Part shown: piece after piece, positions 38,524 through 46,674 of the stretch
How positions within the stretch are numbered: position 1 is the stretch's first letter
How the letters are laid out: every line of letters begins with the position of its first letter
NCBI RefSeq assembly: GCF_002286965.1
Contig: NZ_NSKD01000010.1
Location: 26,304-90,303 of the forward strand
Direction: 5' to 3'
DNA: 64,000 nt
Source: Halovibrio salipaludis
GTDB lineage: Bacteria > Pseudomonadota > Gammaproteobacteria > Pseudomonadales > Oleiphilaceae
The notes under the pieces: model-generated
Seen by the model: the letters and a program-made list of their open reading frames with translations, nothing else
What the model was told of the DNA's origin: nothing
Database searches by the model: none
Translations under genes and position numbers: made by a program

Positions 38524-39377
38524 GCCCTCCGGAGCCTGTCCGGGTCCCAGTGGCTGACGGCCCATTCCAGCTGTTTTTCCACGGGCCCCTCATTGAGGTT
38601 CCCGGGTGGGCGGTGCGCCAGGGCGGTGAGGGCCTGGCTGATGTTCCGCGGTGCCATGGTGTCATCGATGGCGGAGGCGCCTGCCTGTTTGCTCAGCTTC
38701 TGACCCCGCTCGTTACAGACCACCGGAAAGTGCAGGTAGGTTGGCGGCGTCTCTTCCAGGGCGTCGTAAAGGCAGAGGTGTGTGGGGGTGAGGTCGGCCA
38801 GGTCCTGCCCCCGGACCACCTGGTTGATGCCCTGGGCAATGTCATCCACTACCACGGCAAGGTGATAGGCGTAGAAGCCTTCCTTGCGCCGCAGTACCGC
38901 ATCGTCCTTTTCCCGCACCAGCCTCAGGGGCTGTTCGCCCAGCACACGGTCATACCAGTGCCCGTCATGCGCCTCTACCGGAAAGCGCAGCGCAAAGGGC
39001 TCCGGCTGGTTCCAGTCCGGCCGCTCGCGGCAGTGCCTGGGGTGCTGGCCCCCATGGGCATTGAGTTCACTGCGGGAACAGGGGCAGGGGTAGAGTCTGC
39101 CGGCCTGCCGGAGCTGGGCCAGGGCAGCGTCATAGGCCTCGCTGCGCTGGGATTGGTACCAGGGGAGTTCGTCAGGGACCAGACGGTGGGCCGCGAGGGT
39201 ATTCAGGATGCGCTGTGCGGCGCCGGGAGCTTCGCGCAGCGGGTCTATGTCCTCGATGCGGACCAGCCAGGTGCCATCATGCGCACGCGCATCCAGCCAG
39301 CTCGCCAGTGCCGCGACCAGCGAGCCGAAGTGGAGTGGCCCTGTGGGCGATGGGGCAAAACGGCCGCGGTAGGCCAT
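38520..39377 (-). CDS. gluQ: Glutamyl-Q tRNA(Asp) synthetase
   Basis: This 285-aa truncated GluRS paralogue attaches glutamate to queuosine in tRNA(Asp). It has the HIGH-region RFAPSPTGPLHFGSLVAALAS, a Cys cluster (CPCSRSEL, HCRERP) that binds zinc, and KLSKQAGA as the KMSKS-like loop. It lacks the anticodon-binding domain, as usual. It lies between dksA and cbrX, the order seen in Pseudomonas. Confidence 0.94.
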   Translation of the reverse strand: MAYRGRFAPSPTGPLHFGSLVAALASWLDARAHDGTWLVRIEDIDPLREAPGAAQRILNTLAAHRLVPDELPWYQSQRSEAYDAALAQLRQAGRLYPCPCSRSELNAHGGQHPRHCRERPDWNQPEPFALRFPVEAHDGHWYDRVLGEQPLRLVREKDDAVLRRKEGFYAYHLAVVVDDIAQGINQVVRGQDLADLTPTHLCLYDALEETPPTYLHFPVVCNERGQKLSKQAGASAIDDTMAPRNISQALTALAHRPPGNLNEGPVEKQLEWAVSHWDPDRLRRA

Positions 39378-39395
39378 GACAGCGCCTGGGATGGA

Positions 39396-39836
39396 TCAGA
39401 CGCCAGTCTGTTTTTCCCGGATCTCGGCCAGGGTCTTGCAGTCGATGCACAGGGTTGCGGTCGGGCGCGCCTCTAGCCGCCGGATGCCGATCTCCACGCC
39501 ACACTGGTCGCAGAAGCCGTAATCGTCCTTGTCGATCCGGTCGATGGTCTTGTCGATCTTGCGGATCAGCTTGCGTTCGCGGTCACGGGTGCGCAGCTCC
39601 AGGCTGAATTCCTCTTCCTGAGTGGCACGGTCGCTCGGGTCCGCGTAGTTCTCGGCGTCCTCCTGGAGGTGGTGTACCGTGCGGTCCACTTCCTCCATCA
39701 GCTCCTGTTTCCAGCCGAGCAGGATCTTCCGGAAATGCTCCAGCTGCTCCTGGTTCATGTACTCTTCATCATCGCCCGGCTGGTAGGGCTTGAAGTCGGC
39801 AAAGTCGTTCTGAACAGCGGGTTCATTCTTCGACAT
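39396..39836 (-). CDS. dksA: RNA polymerase-binding transcription factor DksA
   Basis: This 146-aa protein acts with ppGpp on RNA polymerase. It has an N-terminal coiled coil with the tip DPSDRATQEEE (the DxxDxA-type tip) and a C-terminal zinc finger (CDQCG, CIDC) that keeps all four cysteines. The start MSKNEPAVQND at 39836 is preferred to the long upstream frame (to 40019), whose extra 61 residues are not protein-like. It is divergent from sfsA. Confidence 0.96.
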   Translation of the reverse strand: MSKNEPAVQNDFADFKPYQPGDDEEYMNQEQLEHFRKILLGWKQELMEEVDRTVHHLQEDAENYADPSDRATQEEEFSLELRTRDRERKLIRKIDKTIDRIDKDDYGFCDQCGVEIGIRRLEARPTATLCIDCKTLAEIREKQTGV

Positions 39837-40000
39837 AATGGTTACCCCTTTCGAGTCGCAGCCGGCCTGGCGCCGGCGACTGACCTTCGGCATCATTGCC
39901 GCAATTCCGGATTGGCCACGCCATCCGCTCTTTATAGAAGATGCGGGGCATGGCAGGCAAGACTGCGAAACGTAGCAGATAACATCTGAGGGAGCTACCC

Positions 40001-40714
40001 ATGGAATTCGATCCACCACTGACGCCTGGAATCCTGGTGCGTCGCTATAAGCGCTTTCTGGCCGATGTGACGCTGGATTCCGGTGAGACGGTGGTGGCGC
40101 ACTGCCCGAACACAGGGTCCATGATGGGCTGCGATGCGCCCGGGAGCCGGGTATGGCTCAGCCATTCCGATAACCCCAAACGCAAGCTGGCCTGGACCTG
40201 GGAGCTGGTGGAAACAGGCTCTGGAGGGGAGGTTGCCTGTATCAATACCGCACGCGCCAATACCGTGATGGGTGAGGTGCTGAGTGGCGGCCGGTTTCCG
40301 GGCTTTGAAGGGTACGATCGGGTACGGTCGGAAGTCCGTTACGGCAGTGAGAAGAGTCGTATCGACTGGCTTCTGGAGGACAGCGCTGGACAGCGTAGAC
40401 CGGTCTGGATCGAGGTAAAGAATGTGACCCTCGCGGAGGGAAACGTTGCGTACTTTCCGGACGCAGTTACGGCGCGCGGGCAGAAGCATCTACGCGAGTT
40501 GCAGGGACGGGTGGAAGCCGGGGACCGGGCCATGCTGCTGTTCTGTGTCAGCCATTCCGGTGCCCGGGAGGTACGGCCGGCCGAGGGTATCGATCCGGTG
40601 TATGCGCAGCTGTTGCGTGATGTGGTTGATCGGGGCGTGGCGTGTCGTGCCTGGCGGATGACCATGACACCCGAGGCCCTGGAGCCGGGCGGGGAGGTGA
40701 GTGTTGTTCTATAG
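40001..40714 (+). CDS. sfsA: SfsA-family protein (sugar fermentation stimulation homologue)
   Basis: This 237-aa protein starts MEFDPPLTPGILVRRYKRFLAD and keeps AHCPNTGSMMGCDAPGS and IEVKNVTLAE, the nuclease-like SfsA signature. SfsA is said to bind DNA and affect sugar gene expression, but its biochemical role is not settled. It is divergent from dksA in the usual arrangement. The length is typical. Confidence 0.92.
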   Translation: MEFDPPLTPGILVRRYKRFLADVTLDSGETVVAHCPNTGSMMGCDAPGSRVWLSHSDNPKRKLAWTWELVETGSGGEVACINTARANTVMGEVLSGGRFPGFEGYDRVRSEVRYGSEKSRIDWLLEDSAGQRRPVWIEVKNVTLAEGNVAYFPDAVTARGQKHLRELQGRVEAGDRAMLLFCVSHSGAREVRPAEGIDPVYAQLLRDVVDRGVACRAWRMTMTPEALEPGGEVSVVL

Positions 40715-40758
40715 GGCGAGCCGCACGCAGGAGTGGCTCCTGCGCGCGGCCGCGCCCG

Positions 40759-41925
40759 TCAGGAAACGCTTTCCGGTTCCGGGGCGTGCTGCTGGGCTTG
40801 CTGTTGCGCGTAAGTGAGGTAGTCGGTGTAGCCGTGGGCACTGCCACCGTACATGGTTGCGGGGTCCACCTTGTTCCAGGGCAGCTCATGCCGGATGCGA
40901 TGGGGCAGGTCCGGGTTGGCGATAAAGGGCTTGCCGAATGCGAACAGTTCGCCATAGCCCGCCTCAAGCATGCGCAGGGCCTTTTCCGGTGTATAGCGCC
41001 CGGCAAAAATCAGAGCGCCGCTGAAGGCGTCTCTCAGTTCCTGGCAGAAGCTGTCCGGCAGTTCGGGCGCATTGTCCCAGTCCGCCTCGGCAATCGAGAT
41101 GTAGGCGATGCCCTGGCTGTCCAGCATCCGGGCTGCTTCCACATAGGTTTCGTGGGGGTCGGATTCAACCAGACCGAGGTAGACGCGCTCTTCGTCGGTG
41201 CTTTCGAACAGCGGCGAGAACCGGACACCGAGCCGGTTGGCACCCACTTCCTGAGAAACCGCGTCGACGATCTCTTCCAGGAAGCGCAGGCGGTTGCGCA
41301 GGCTGCCGCCGTATTGGTCAGTCCGGTGGTTACTGTGTTCCGAGATGAACTGGTTGACCAGGTAGCCATTGGCGCTGTGGATCTCCACCCCGTCAAAGCC
41401 GGCTTCCATGGCATTGCGTGCCGCGCGGGCGTACAGCTCAACCATTTCACCCACTTCATCAGTACTCAGGGCGCGGGGTTCGTCGGAATCAGTGATCATG
41501 CCTTCACCGGGCCCTGTTTCAACAAACACCTTAACGGTCTCGTTGCGGATGGCGGACGGTGCCACCGGAGCCGCCCTCTCAGGTTGTAGCGAGCGGTGTG
41601 ATATCCGGCCCACGTGCCAGAGCTGGCAGAAGATCGTGCCACCCTGGGCGTGAACGGCCTCGGTGACCTTTTTCCAGCCCTCAACCTGCTCCGGGGTGGA
41701 GATACCCGGCGTCCAGGCATACCCCTGGCCACGCGGCTCGACCTGAGTGCCTTCCGAGACCATAAAGCCGGCGGAAGCCCGCTGGGCGTAGTAGGTCGCC
41801 ATCATATCGTTGGGGATGTTGCCCGGCTGAGTGCTTCTGGAGCGCGTCAGCGGTGGCAGCACAATGCGGTTGTTCAGCGTTAGGTCGCCGAGGCGGATTG
41901 ATTCAAAAAGCGATTCAGTATTCAT
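40759..41925 (-). CDS. Alkene reductase, Old Yellow Enzyme family
   Basis: This 388-aa FMN-dependent ene-reductase reduces activated C=C bonds and nitro compounds with NAD(P)H. It shows NNRIVLPPLTRSRS at the start, CQLWHVGRISH, the substrate histidine segment VEIHSANGYLVNQFISEHSN and the FMN-phosphate loop IFAGRYTPEKAL. Family members are NemA and XenB. It lies 80 bases downstream of the aldehyde dehydrogenase on the same strand and is probably co-regulated by the LysR gene on the other side. Confidence 0.9.
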   Translation of the reverse strand: MNTESLFESIRLGDLTLNNRIVLPPLTRSRSTQPGNIPNDMMATYYAQRASAGFMVSEGTQVEPRGQGYAWTPGISTPEQVEGWKKVTEAVHAQGGTIFCQLWHVGRISHRSLQPERAAPVAPSAIRNETVKVFVETGPGEGMITDSDEPRALSTDEVGEMVELYARAARNAMEAGFDGVEIHSANGYLVNQFISEHSNHRTDQYGGSLRNRLRFLEEIVDAVSQEVGANRLGVRFSPLFESTDEERVYLGLVESDPHETYVEAARMLDSQGIAYISIAEADWDNAPELPDSFCQELRDAFSGALIFAGRYTPEKALRMLEAGYGELFAFGKPFIANPDLPHRIRHELPWNKVDPATMYGGSAHGYTDYLTYAQQQAQQHAPEPESVS

Positions 41926-42006
41926 GGTTCTGGAACCTGTTCAGTTGAATGAAGATGGTGGAACCGGGGCCTGATCGTTGTGTCACAGGCCCCCGCACAT
42001 CGGTGC

Positions 42007-43509
42007 TCAGAAGAGGCCGTTGGTGGCTTCGTTCAGGCTGATGATGACGTTCTTGGTTTCGGTATAGTCATGCAGCATCATCTTGTGGGTCTCACGCCCG
42101 ATGCCGGATTTCTTGTAGCCGCCAAAAGGCGCGTGGGCCGGCAGTTCATGGTAGGTGTTGACCCACATCCGGCCTGTCCTGACGGCTCGCGCGACCCGCA
42201 GGGCGCGATTGATGTCCTGCGTCCAGACGGCACCGGCCAGGCCGTACTCCGAGTCATTGGCCAGCTCAATCGCGTGGTCCTCATCGTCGAAGGGCATGAC
42301 GACCAGAACCGGGCCGAATATCTCTTCCTGCGAGACCCGCATGTCATTGTTGGCATCCACAATGAGCGTGGGCTCGATGAAGCAGCCATTGCCGTGGTTC
42401 TCGCCCTCAAGACGCTTGCCGCCGGTCAGGATGGTGGCACCTTCCCGGGATGCGAGATCGACATAGCCCAGAATGCGCTCCGTCTGCTGCTGGCTGACCT
42501 GACTGCCCATCTGGGTGGTGGGATCCATGGGGTCGCCAACCCTGATGTTTTCGAACCGGTTCTTCAGCGATTCCAGAAAGTCATCCAGTATGGAGCGGTG
42601 CACCAGCAGGCGGGCGCCCGATTCGCAGGCCTGGCCCTGGTTGAGCAGGATCGACAGGGCGGCGCCTTCCAGCGCTTTTTCCTGGTTGGCATCCGGGAAG
42701 ACGATGTTCGCTGACTTGCCACCCAGCTCCAGGGTGGTGGGTGCGAGTTTGTCCGCCGCTGCTTTCGCCACGCGATAGCCCACGTCTGTCGAACCCGTAA
42801 ACGCCAGCTTGTCGACATCCGGATGATCAAGCAGTGCCTGGCCGGCCTCGGAGCCTTTACCTGTGACGATATTGACGGTACCGGCGGGCAGCACATCGTT
42901 CAGGATTTCCCCGAGCGTCAACAGCGTAATGGAGGTCATCTCAGCGGGTTTGATAACGACGGTGTTGCCGGTGGCAATGGCGGGCGCCAGTTTCCAGGCC
43001 GCCATCAACAGCGGATAGTTCCAGGGGATGACCTGCCCGACCACGCCCATGGGCTCACTCAGCACCAGGCTCAGCGTGTTCTCGTCCAGCTGGGTCGCCT
43101 CATCGCTGTGCGAGCGGATGACACCGGCGAAGTAGCGGAAGTGGTCGATCGCCATGGGGATGTCCATCTGACTCGATTCCCGCACGGGCTTACCGTTGTC
43201 CAGCGTCTCCAGATGGAAGAACTCCTGGGTGCGGGCCTCCAGCCGGTCGGCGATCGTCAGCAGTGCCTGCTGGCGCTGCTGCGGTGATGTCTGGCGCCAT
43301 TCGGGGAATGCCGCACGCGCCGCTTTTACGGCCCGGTCAATATCATCAGCATCCGCCAGCGGCAGGTGCGAGAGCGTCTCGCCGGTAGCTGGATTGATTG
43401 TCGGAATTGTCCGGGAAGAGCCGCTGTCAGCCCACTCGCCGCCGATCAGCATCTGGTAGTTGGGCTTGATCAGCTGCTGGTATTGCTCTTTTGGCAGTAT
43501 TTCCACCAT
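42007..43509 (-). CDS. NAD(P)-dependent aldehyde dehydrogenase
   Basis: This 500-aa enzyme has the ALDH fold with the NAD-binding PWNYPLLMAAWKLAPAIATG, FTGSTDVG, the general-base Glu in LELGGKSAN and the catalytic Cys in NQGQACESG. The C-terminal GGYKKSGIGRETHKMML and YTETKNV are like acetaldehyde-oxidising ExaC/AldB enzymes. The substrate is not certain. It is divergent from the LysR gene (148-base gap), which most likely controls it. Confidence 0.9.
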   Translation of the reverse strand: MVEILPKEQYQQLIKPNYQMLIGGEWADSGSSRTIPTINPATGETLSHLPLADADDIDRAVKAARAAFPEWRQTSPQQRQQALLTIADRLEARTQEFFHLETLDNGKPVRESSQMDIPMAIDHFRYFAGVIRSHSDEATQLDENTLSLVLSEPMGVVGQVIPWNYPLLMAAWKLAPAIATGNTVVIKPAEMTSITLLTLGEILNDVLPAGTVNIVTGKGSEAGQALLDHPDVDKLAFTGSTDVGYRVAKAAADKLAPTTLELGGKSANIVFPDANQEKALEGAALSILLNQGQACESGARLLVHRSILDDFLESLKNRFENIRVGDPMDPTTQMGSQVSQQQTERILGYVDLASREGATILTGGKRLEGENHGNGCFIEPTLIVDANNDMRVSQEEIFGPVLVVMPFDDEDHAIELANDSEYGLAGAVWTQDINRALRVARAVRTGRMWVNTYHELPAHAPFGGYKKSGIGRETHKMMLHDYTETKNVIISLNEATNGLF

Positions 43510-43657
43510 GTCGTGCTCCTGTTGCTTCGAGCCTGACGCATGTCAGGCGGACTGGCGCAGAAGGCTGCGTGTCCGTTGAATGGCTGCGATGACAGGAACA
43601 AGGTTAAGGATGTAATATCACAAACAGAAACAGTAATTTTTGGTGAGAAATACAAAT

Positions 43658-44557
43658 ATGAGTGGTATTGGCAATATCGACCTGAAGCAGTTGCGTGTGC
43701 TCAGGGCGTTGCTGAAAGAGAGAAGCCTGACGCGGGCGGCCAGTCAGATGGGGATGACTCAGCAGGCGGTGAGTGCGCAACTGAACAAGTTGCGGGAGGT
43801 TTTCCAGGATCGTCTTTTCCTGCGTTCACGACAGGGTGTTGTACCAACGCCACTGGCACAGGAGCTCGAGCCAAGGGTGAAGGCTGTCTTTGACAGTATT
43901 GAGCAGTTGATTCCCCCAGAGCGGTTTGATCCGGCAAGCGTGCAGGGCACCTATGTCATATCCGCGACTGACTATGCGGTGGAGGTGGTGCTGCCTGAAC
44001 TGGTCGCCAGGGTCAGACAGCAGGCGCCGGGCCTGAAGCTGATAGTCCGTCAGTTCGAGAGTGACCGTCTGCATGCCATGCTGGCCTCCGGTGAGCTGGA
44101 CCTGGCCCTGACGTTCCCTGCCTTCGCGCCAGAAAGCTGCCAGAGCAAGCTGCTCTTCTCGGAGTATCACATCTGCGTGGCAGGGAATGACTCGCCACTG
44201 CATGAGCGCAAGCTGACCATCGGTGATGTGGCTGAATTGCCACAGCTCATTGTCTCGCCCACGCGCGCCAATCTGATTGGTTCCGCTGACAGCTGGTTTG
44301 CCAGCAAAGGGTACGGGCGCAATATCGTCATGTCCGTCCCCAGTTTCTCTGCGGCGCCAACCTGTGTTGCCTCCAGCGACTGTGTTGCCTTCCTGCCCTC
44401 AAGGATTCTTCCCCATCCGCTGGTAACCCCTATTGATCTGGAGGAATCGCCGCCCTGTTTCGATGTTATTGCCGCATGGCACCCGCGTACCGACCAGGAT
44501 CCCCTGCAGCAGTGGGTGCTTTCCCTTCTGCAGGAGGCGTTTCCAGGTCAGGTTTGA
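43658..44557 (+). CDS. LysR-family transcription regulator
   Basis: This 299-aa protein has an N-terminal HTH (LKQLRVLRALLKERSLTRAA, TQQAVSAQLNKLRE) and a periplasmic-binding-like effector domain. The ATG at 43658 is used; TTG/GTG codons upstream would add six residues. It is divergent from the aldehyde dehydrogenase/ene-reductase pair, the usual arrangement for a LysR activator and its targets. Its effector may be an aldehyde or electrophile (inference). Confidence 0.9.
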   Translation: MSGIGNIDLKQLRVLRALLKERSLTRAASQMGMTQQAVSAQLNKLREVFQDRLFLRSRQGVVPTPLAQELEPRVKAVFDSIEQLIPPERFDPASVQGTYVISATDYAVEVVLPELVARVRQQAPGLKLIVRQFESDRLHAMLASGELDLALTFPAFAPESCQSKLLFSEYHICVAGNDSPLHERKLTIGDVAELPQLIVSPTRANLIGSADSWFASKGYGRNIVMSVPSFSAAPTCVASSDCVAFLPSRILPHPLVTPIDLEESPPCFDVIAAWHPRTDQDPLQQWVLSLLQEAFPGQV

Positions 44558-44576
44558 TGGTAATCGTCGCCTCCGG

Positions 44577-44933
44577 CTAGCCCTTGGTGTTGTAGCGCAT
44601 GCGGGTGCCGTGGTTGAGCGACATCACGATCTCATCGGCGGCGATGGCTCGGGGGAAGAAACAGCCTGAGATCTTGGTGTGGGCAATGCTGGCTCCTTCC
44701 ATGGCGGTCTCGCTGAAATCAATGCCGCGCAGATCCGCGCCCCGGAAATAGGCGTGGCGGAGGTCCAGATCCTTCGCATTGAGGCCGCGCAGGTCGAGAC
44801 CGCGGAAATCGCCATAGGCGAAGCTCGGGAGCTTTTCCAGCTTGTCCCGGGCCTCATTGAAGGCCTGAATGTTTTCGTCGCGCAGCGCTTGATAGAGCGG
44901 GTCGTCGATACTGCGGGCCAGATCTTCTTCCAT
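44577..44933 (-). CDS. Pentapeptide-repeat protein
   Basis: This 118-aa protein has about six pentapeptide repeats of the A(D/N)LxG type (FRGLDLRGLNAKDLDLRHA, then ADLRGIDFSE and EGASI) in the middle, flanked by a helical N-terminus and a short Arg/Asn-rich C-terminus. The repeats would form a short right-handed beta-helix. There is no signal peptide, so it should be cytoplasmic. Function unknown. It is convergent with the LysR gene. Confidence 0.8.
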   Translation of the reverse strand: MEEDLARSIDDPLYQALRDENIQAFNEARDKLEKLPSFAYGDFRGLDLRGLNAKDLDLRHAYFRGADLRGIDFSETAMEGASIAHTKISGCFFPRAIAADEIVMSLNHGTRMRYNTKG

Positions 44934-45008
44934 TGTTGTCCGTCCAGTGTTATCCGGGCTTCTGGCCCCAGTATAGTTGTTTGCCCGCTGGCTGCCACGT
45001 ACGTGGTG

Positions 45009-46568
45009 TCAGTGGCCGCGCGGTCCGGGGTCCAGGGCACGGATCAGTGCCTCCAGCGCGCCCGGGCTCTGGGTGTGGACATGGATGGTGTGGCTGCGTT
45101 CGCTTTCACCGATCGGGTCCGCACTGCCCAGCTGCTGATCGAGGACCGCTTCGTCCGCCTCGGAAACCTCACCACTGCGGCGGGCCCGCTCCCGGATGCG
45201 TTCACGCAGAACGGATTCCGGTGCCTCGCAGGCGATCAGTACGAAGGGAACACCCAGCGATTCCGCCACTTCGGCCATGCCATCCCGCTCTTCCTGGCGC
45301 AGCGCGGCGGAATCCACGATGACCGGGTAGCCGGTTGCGAGCGCGCGGTGGGCCAGCGCCTGGAGCCGCTGGTAGGTCTGGCGTGTGGCGTCCTGGGTGT
45401 AGATGCCGGCATCCTGCGCGGAGTTGCTGGATTCGGTTGGCCCGAGCCCGAAAAGGCGTTTGCGCTCCACATCGGAGCGCAGCCGGATCATGCTGAACTG
45501 TTCCGCCAGTGCGGCACTGAAACGCGACTTGCCGCTGGCGGAAAAGCCGGTGGTGGCCGCCAGCCAGGGCTGGGGGATCATGGAGTAGCGTTCGGCCAGC
45601 TCCGCGTAACGCCGGTACCTCTCCAGGTTCTGCTGTTCGGCCTCGCTGGAGTCCGCGGGGCTGAGCAGGGCGATCTTGGCACGCACCATGGCGCGGTAGG
45701 CGCTGAACAGGCGCAGCAGTGGCAGGGCCTCATAGTCGCCGCTGTGTTCCAGGTAATGGTTGAGCACCCGGGCCGACCAGGCGGGGTGGCCGCGGCTTTC
45801 CAGGTCCATGAGCAGGAAGGCGAGGTCGTTGGCGGTGTCAATCCAGCGGAATTCGGGATTGAACTCAATGCAGTCGAATACCGTGATCCGGCCCTCGAAG
45901 AGGGCTATGTTGCCCAGGTGCAGGTCGCCATGGCATTCACGGATCCGCCCGTCGGCCAGCCGCTGCTGCATGCGTTCGCGCTGCTGCTCAAAGGTGTCAC
46001 GGATCCATTCCAGCAGAGCCTTTGCCTGCTGGCGGTCGCCGGCTTCCTGCAGGTGCTCCAGGGCGGTGGTGACGTTGTCCACCATCGCTTCCTTCAGGTC
46101 ATCGGTGTTGGCCATGGGGCTGTCCGGTGGCAGGGCCGGGACTGAGTCGTGGAAGCTGGCGACGCGCTCAGCCAGCTCATCCAGCTGCTCCGGTGTCAGC
46201 TCGTTCCGCTCGCTCAGCCGGTCCAGGGTCTGTTCCGGGTCGAACTGGCGCATGCGCACGGCGTACTCGATGGGCGTGCCATCACCATTGATCGCCGGTG
46301 ACTCCGGGCTGCCCGTGATGGGGACGACCGCCTCGTAGACCGGTTCCGCCAGCCGTCGGTTGAGGCGCAGTTCCTCCTCGCAGTAATGCCGGCGGGCGCT
46401 GAGCTCGCGGAAGTCCAGGAACCCCAGATCAAGAGGCTTCTTGATCTTGTACACATAATCGCCGGTCAGCAGCACCCAGGAGATGTGCGTTTCGATCAGG
46501 CGGATATCACTGACCGGGTGGGGGTAGCATTCCGGGGTCTGTAAGGCACTGATCAGCCCTGATTCCAT
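45009..46568 (-). CDS. Fused aminoglycoside-phosphotransferase-like / P-loop kinase
   Basis: This 519-aa protein joins two domains. The N-terminal half resembles APH-type kinases with KIKKPLDLGFLDF as the Lys region and CHGDLHLGNI followed by FDCIEFNPEFRWID as the catalytic and metal loops. The C-terminal half is a P-loop kinase (GFSASGKS Walker A at the start, SDVERKRLFGL after it). The pair is a known conserved combination without proven function. It lies next to the divergent PBP1b gene. No signal or TM segment is visible. Confidence 0.82.
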   Translation of the reverse strand: MESGLISALQTPECYPHPVSDIRLIETHISWVLLTGDYVYKIKKPLDLGFLDFRELSARRHYCEEELRLNRRLAEPVYEAVVPITGSPESPAINGDGTPIEYAVRMRQFDPEQTLDRLSERNELTPEQLDELAERVASFHDSVPALPPDSPMANTDDLKEAMVDNVTTALEHLQEAGDRQQAKALLEWIRDTFEQQRERMQQRLADGRIRECHGDLHLGNIALFEGRITVFDCIEFNPEFRWIDTANDLAFLLMDLESRGHPAWSARVLNHYLEHSGDYEALPLLRLFSAYRAMVRAKIALLSPADSSEAEQQNLERYRRYAELAERYSMIPQPWLAATTGFSASGKSRFSAALAEQFSMIRLRSDVERKRLFGLGPTESSNSAQDAGIYTQDATRQTYQRLQALAHRALATGYPVIVDSAALRQEERDGMAEVAESLGVPFVLIACEAPESVLRERIRERARRSGEVSEADEAVLDQQLGSADPIGESERSHTIHVHTQSPGALEALIRALDPGPRGH

Positions 46569-46674
46569 TCCACAGCTCCTGCAGAGGTATTCAGTAACAT
46601 CATAACGGGGACGTCATGTTTTGAACATGAAACCGCCCATGACGTGGCGTGTGAGAGCGCTATAATCGGCAGCC

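Noticed and set aside
39837..40019. N-terminal extension of dksA
   Set aside because: The extra 61 codons lie in the divergent promoter region with sfsA and are not DksA-like; the ATG at 39836 gives the normal family start.
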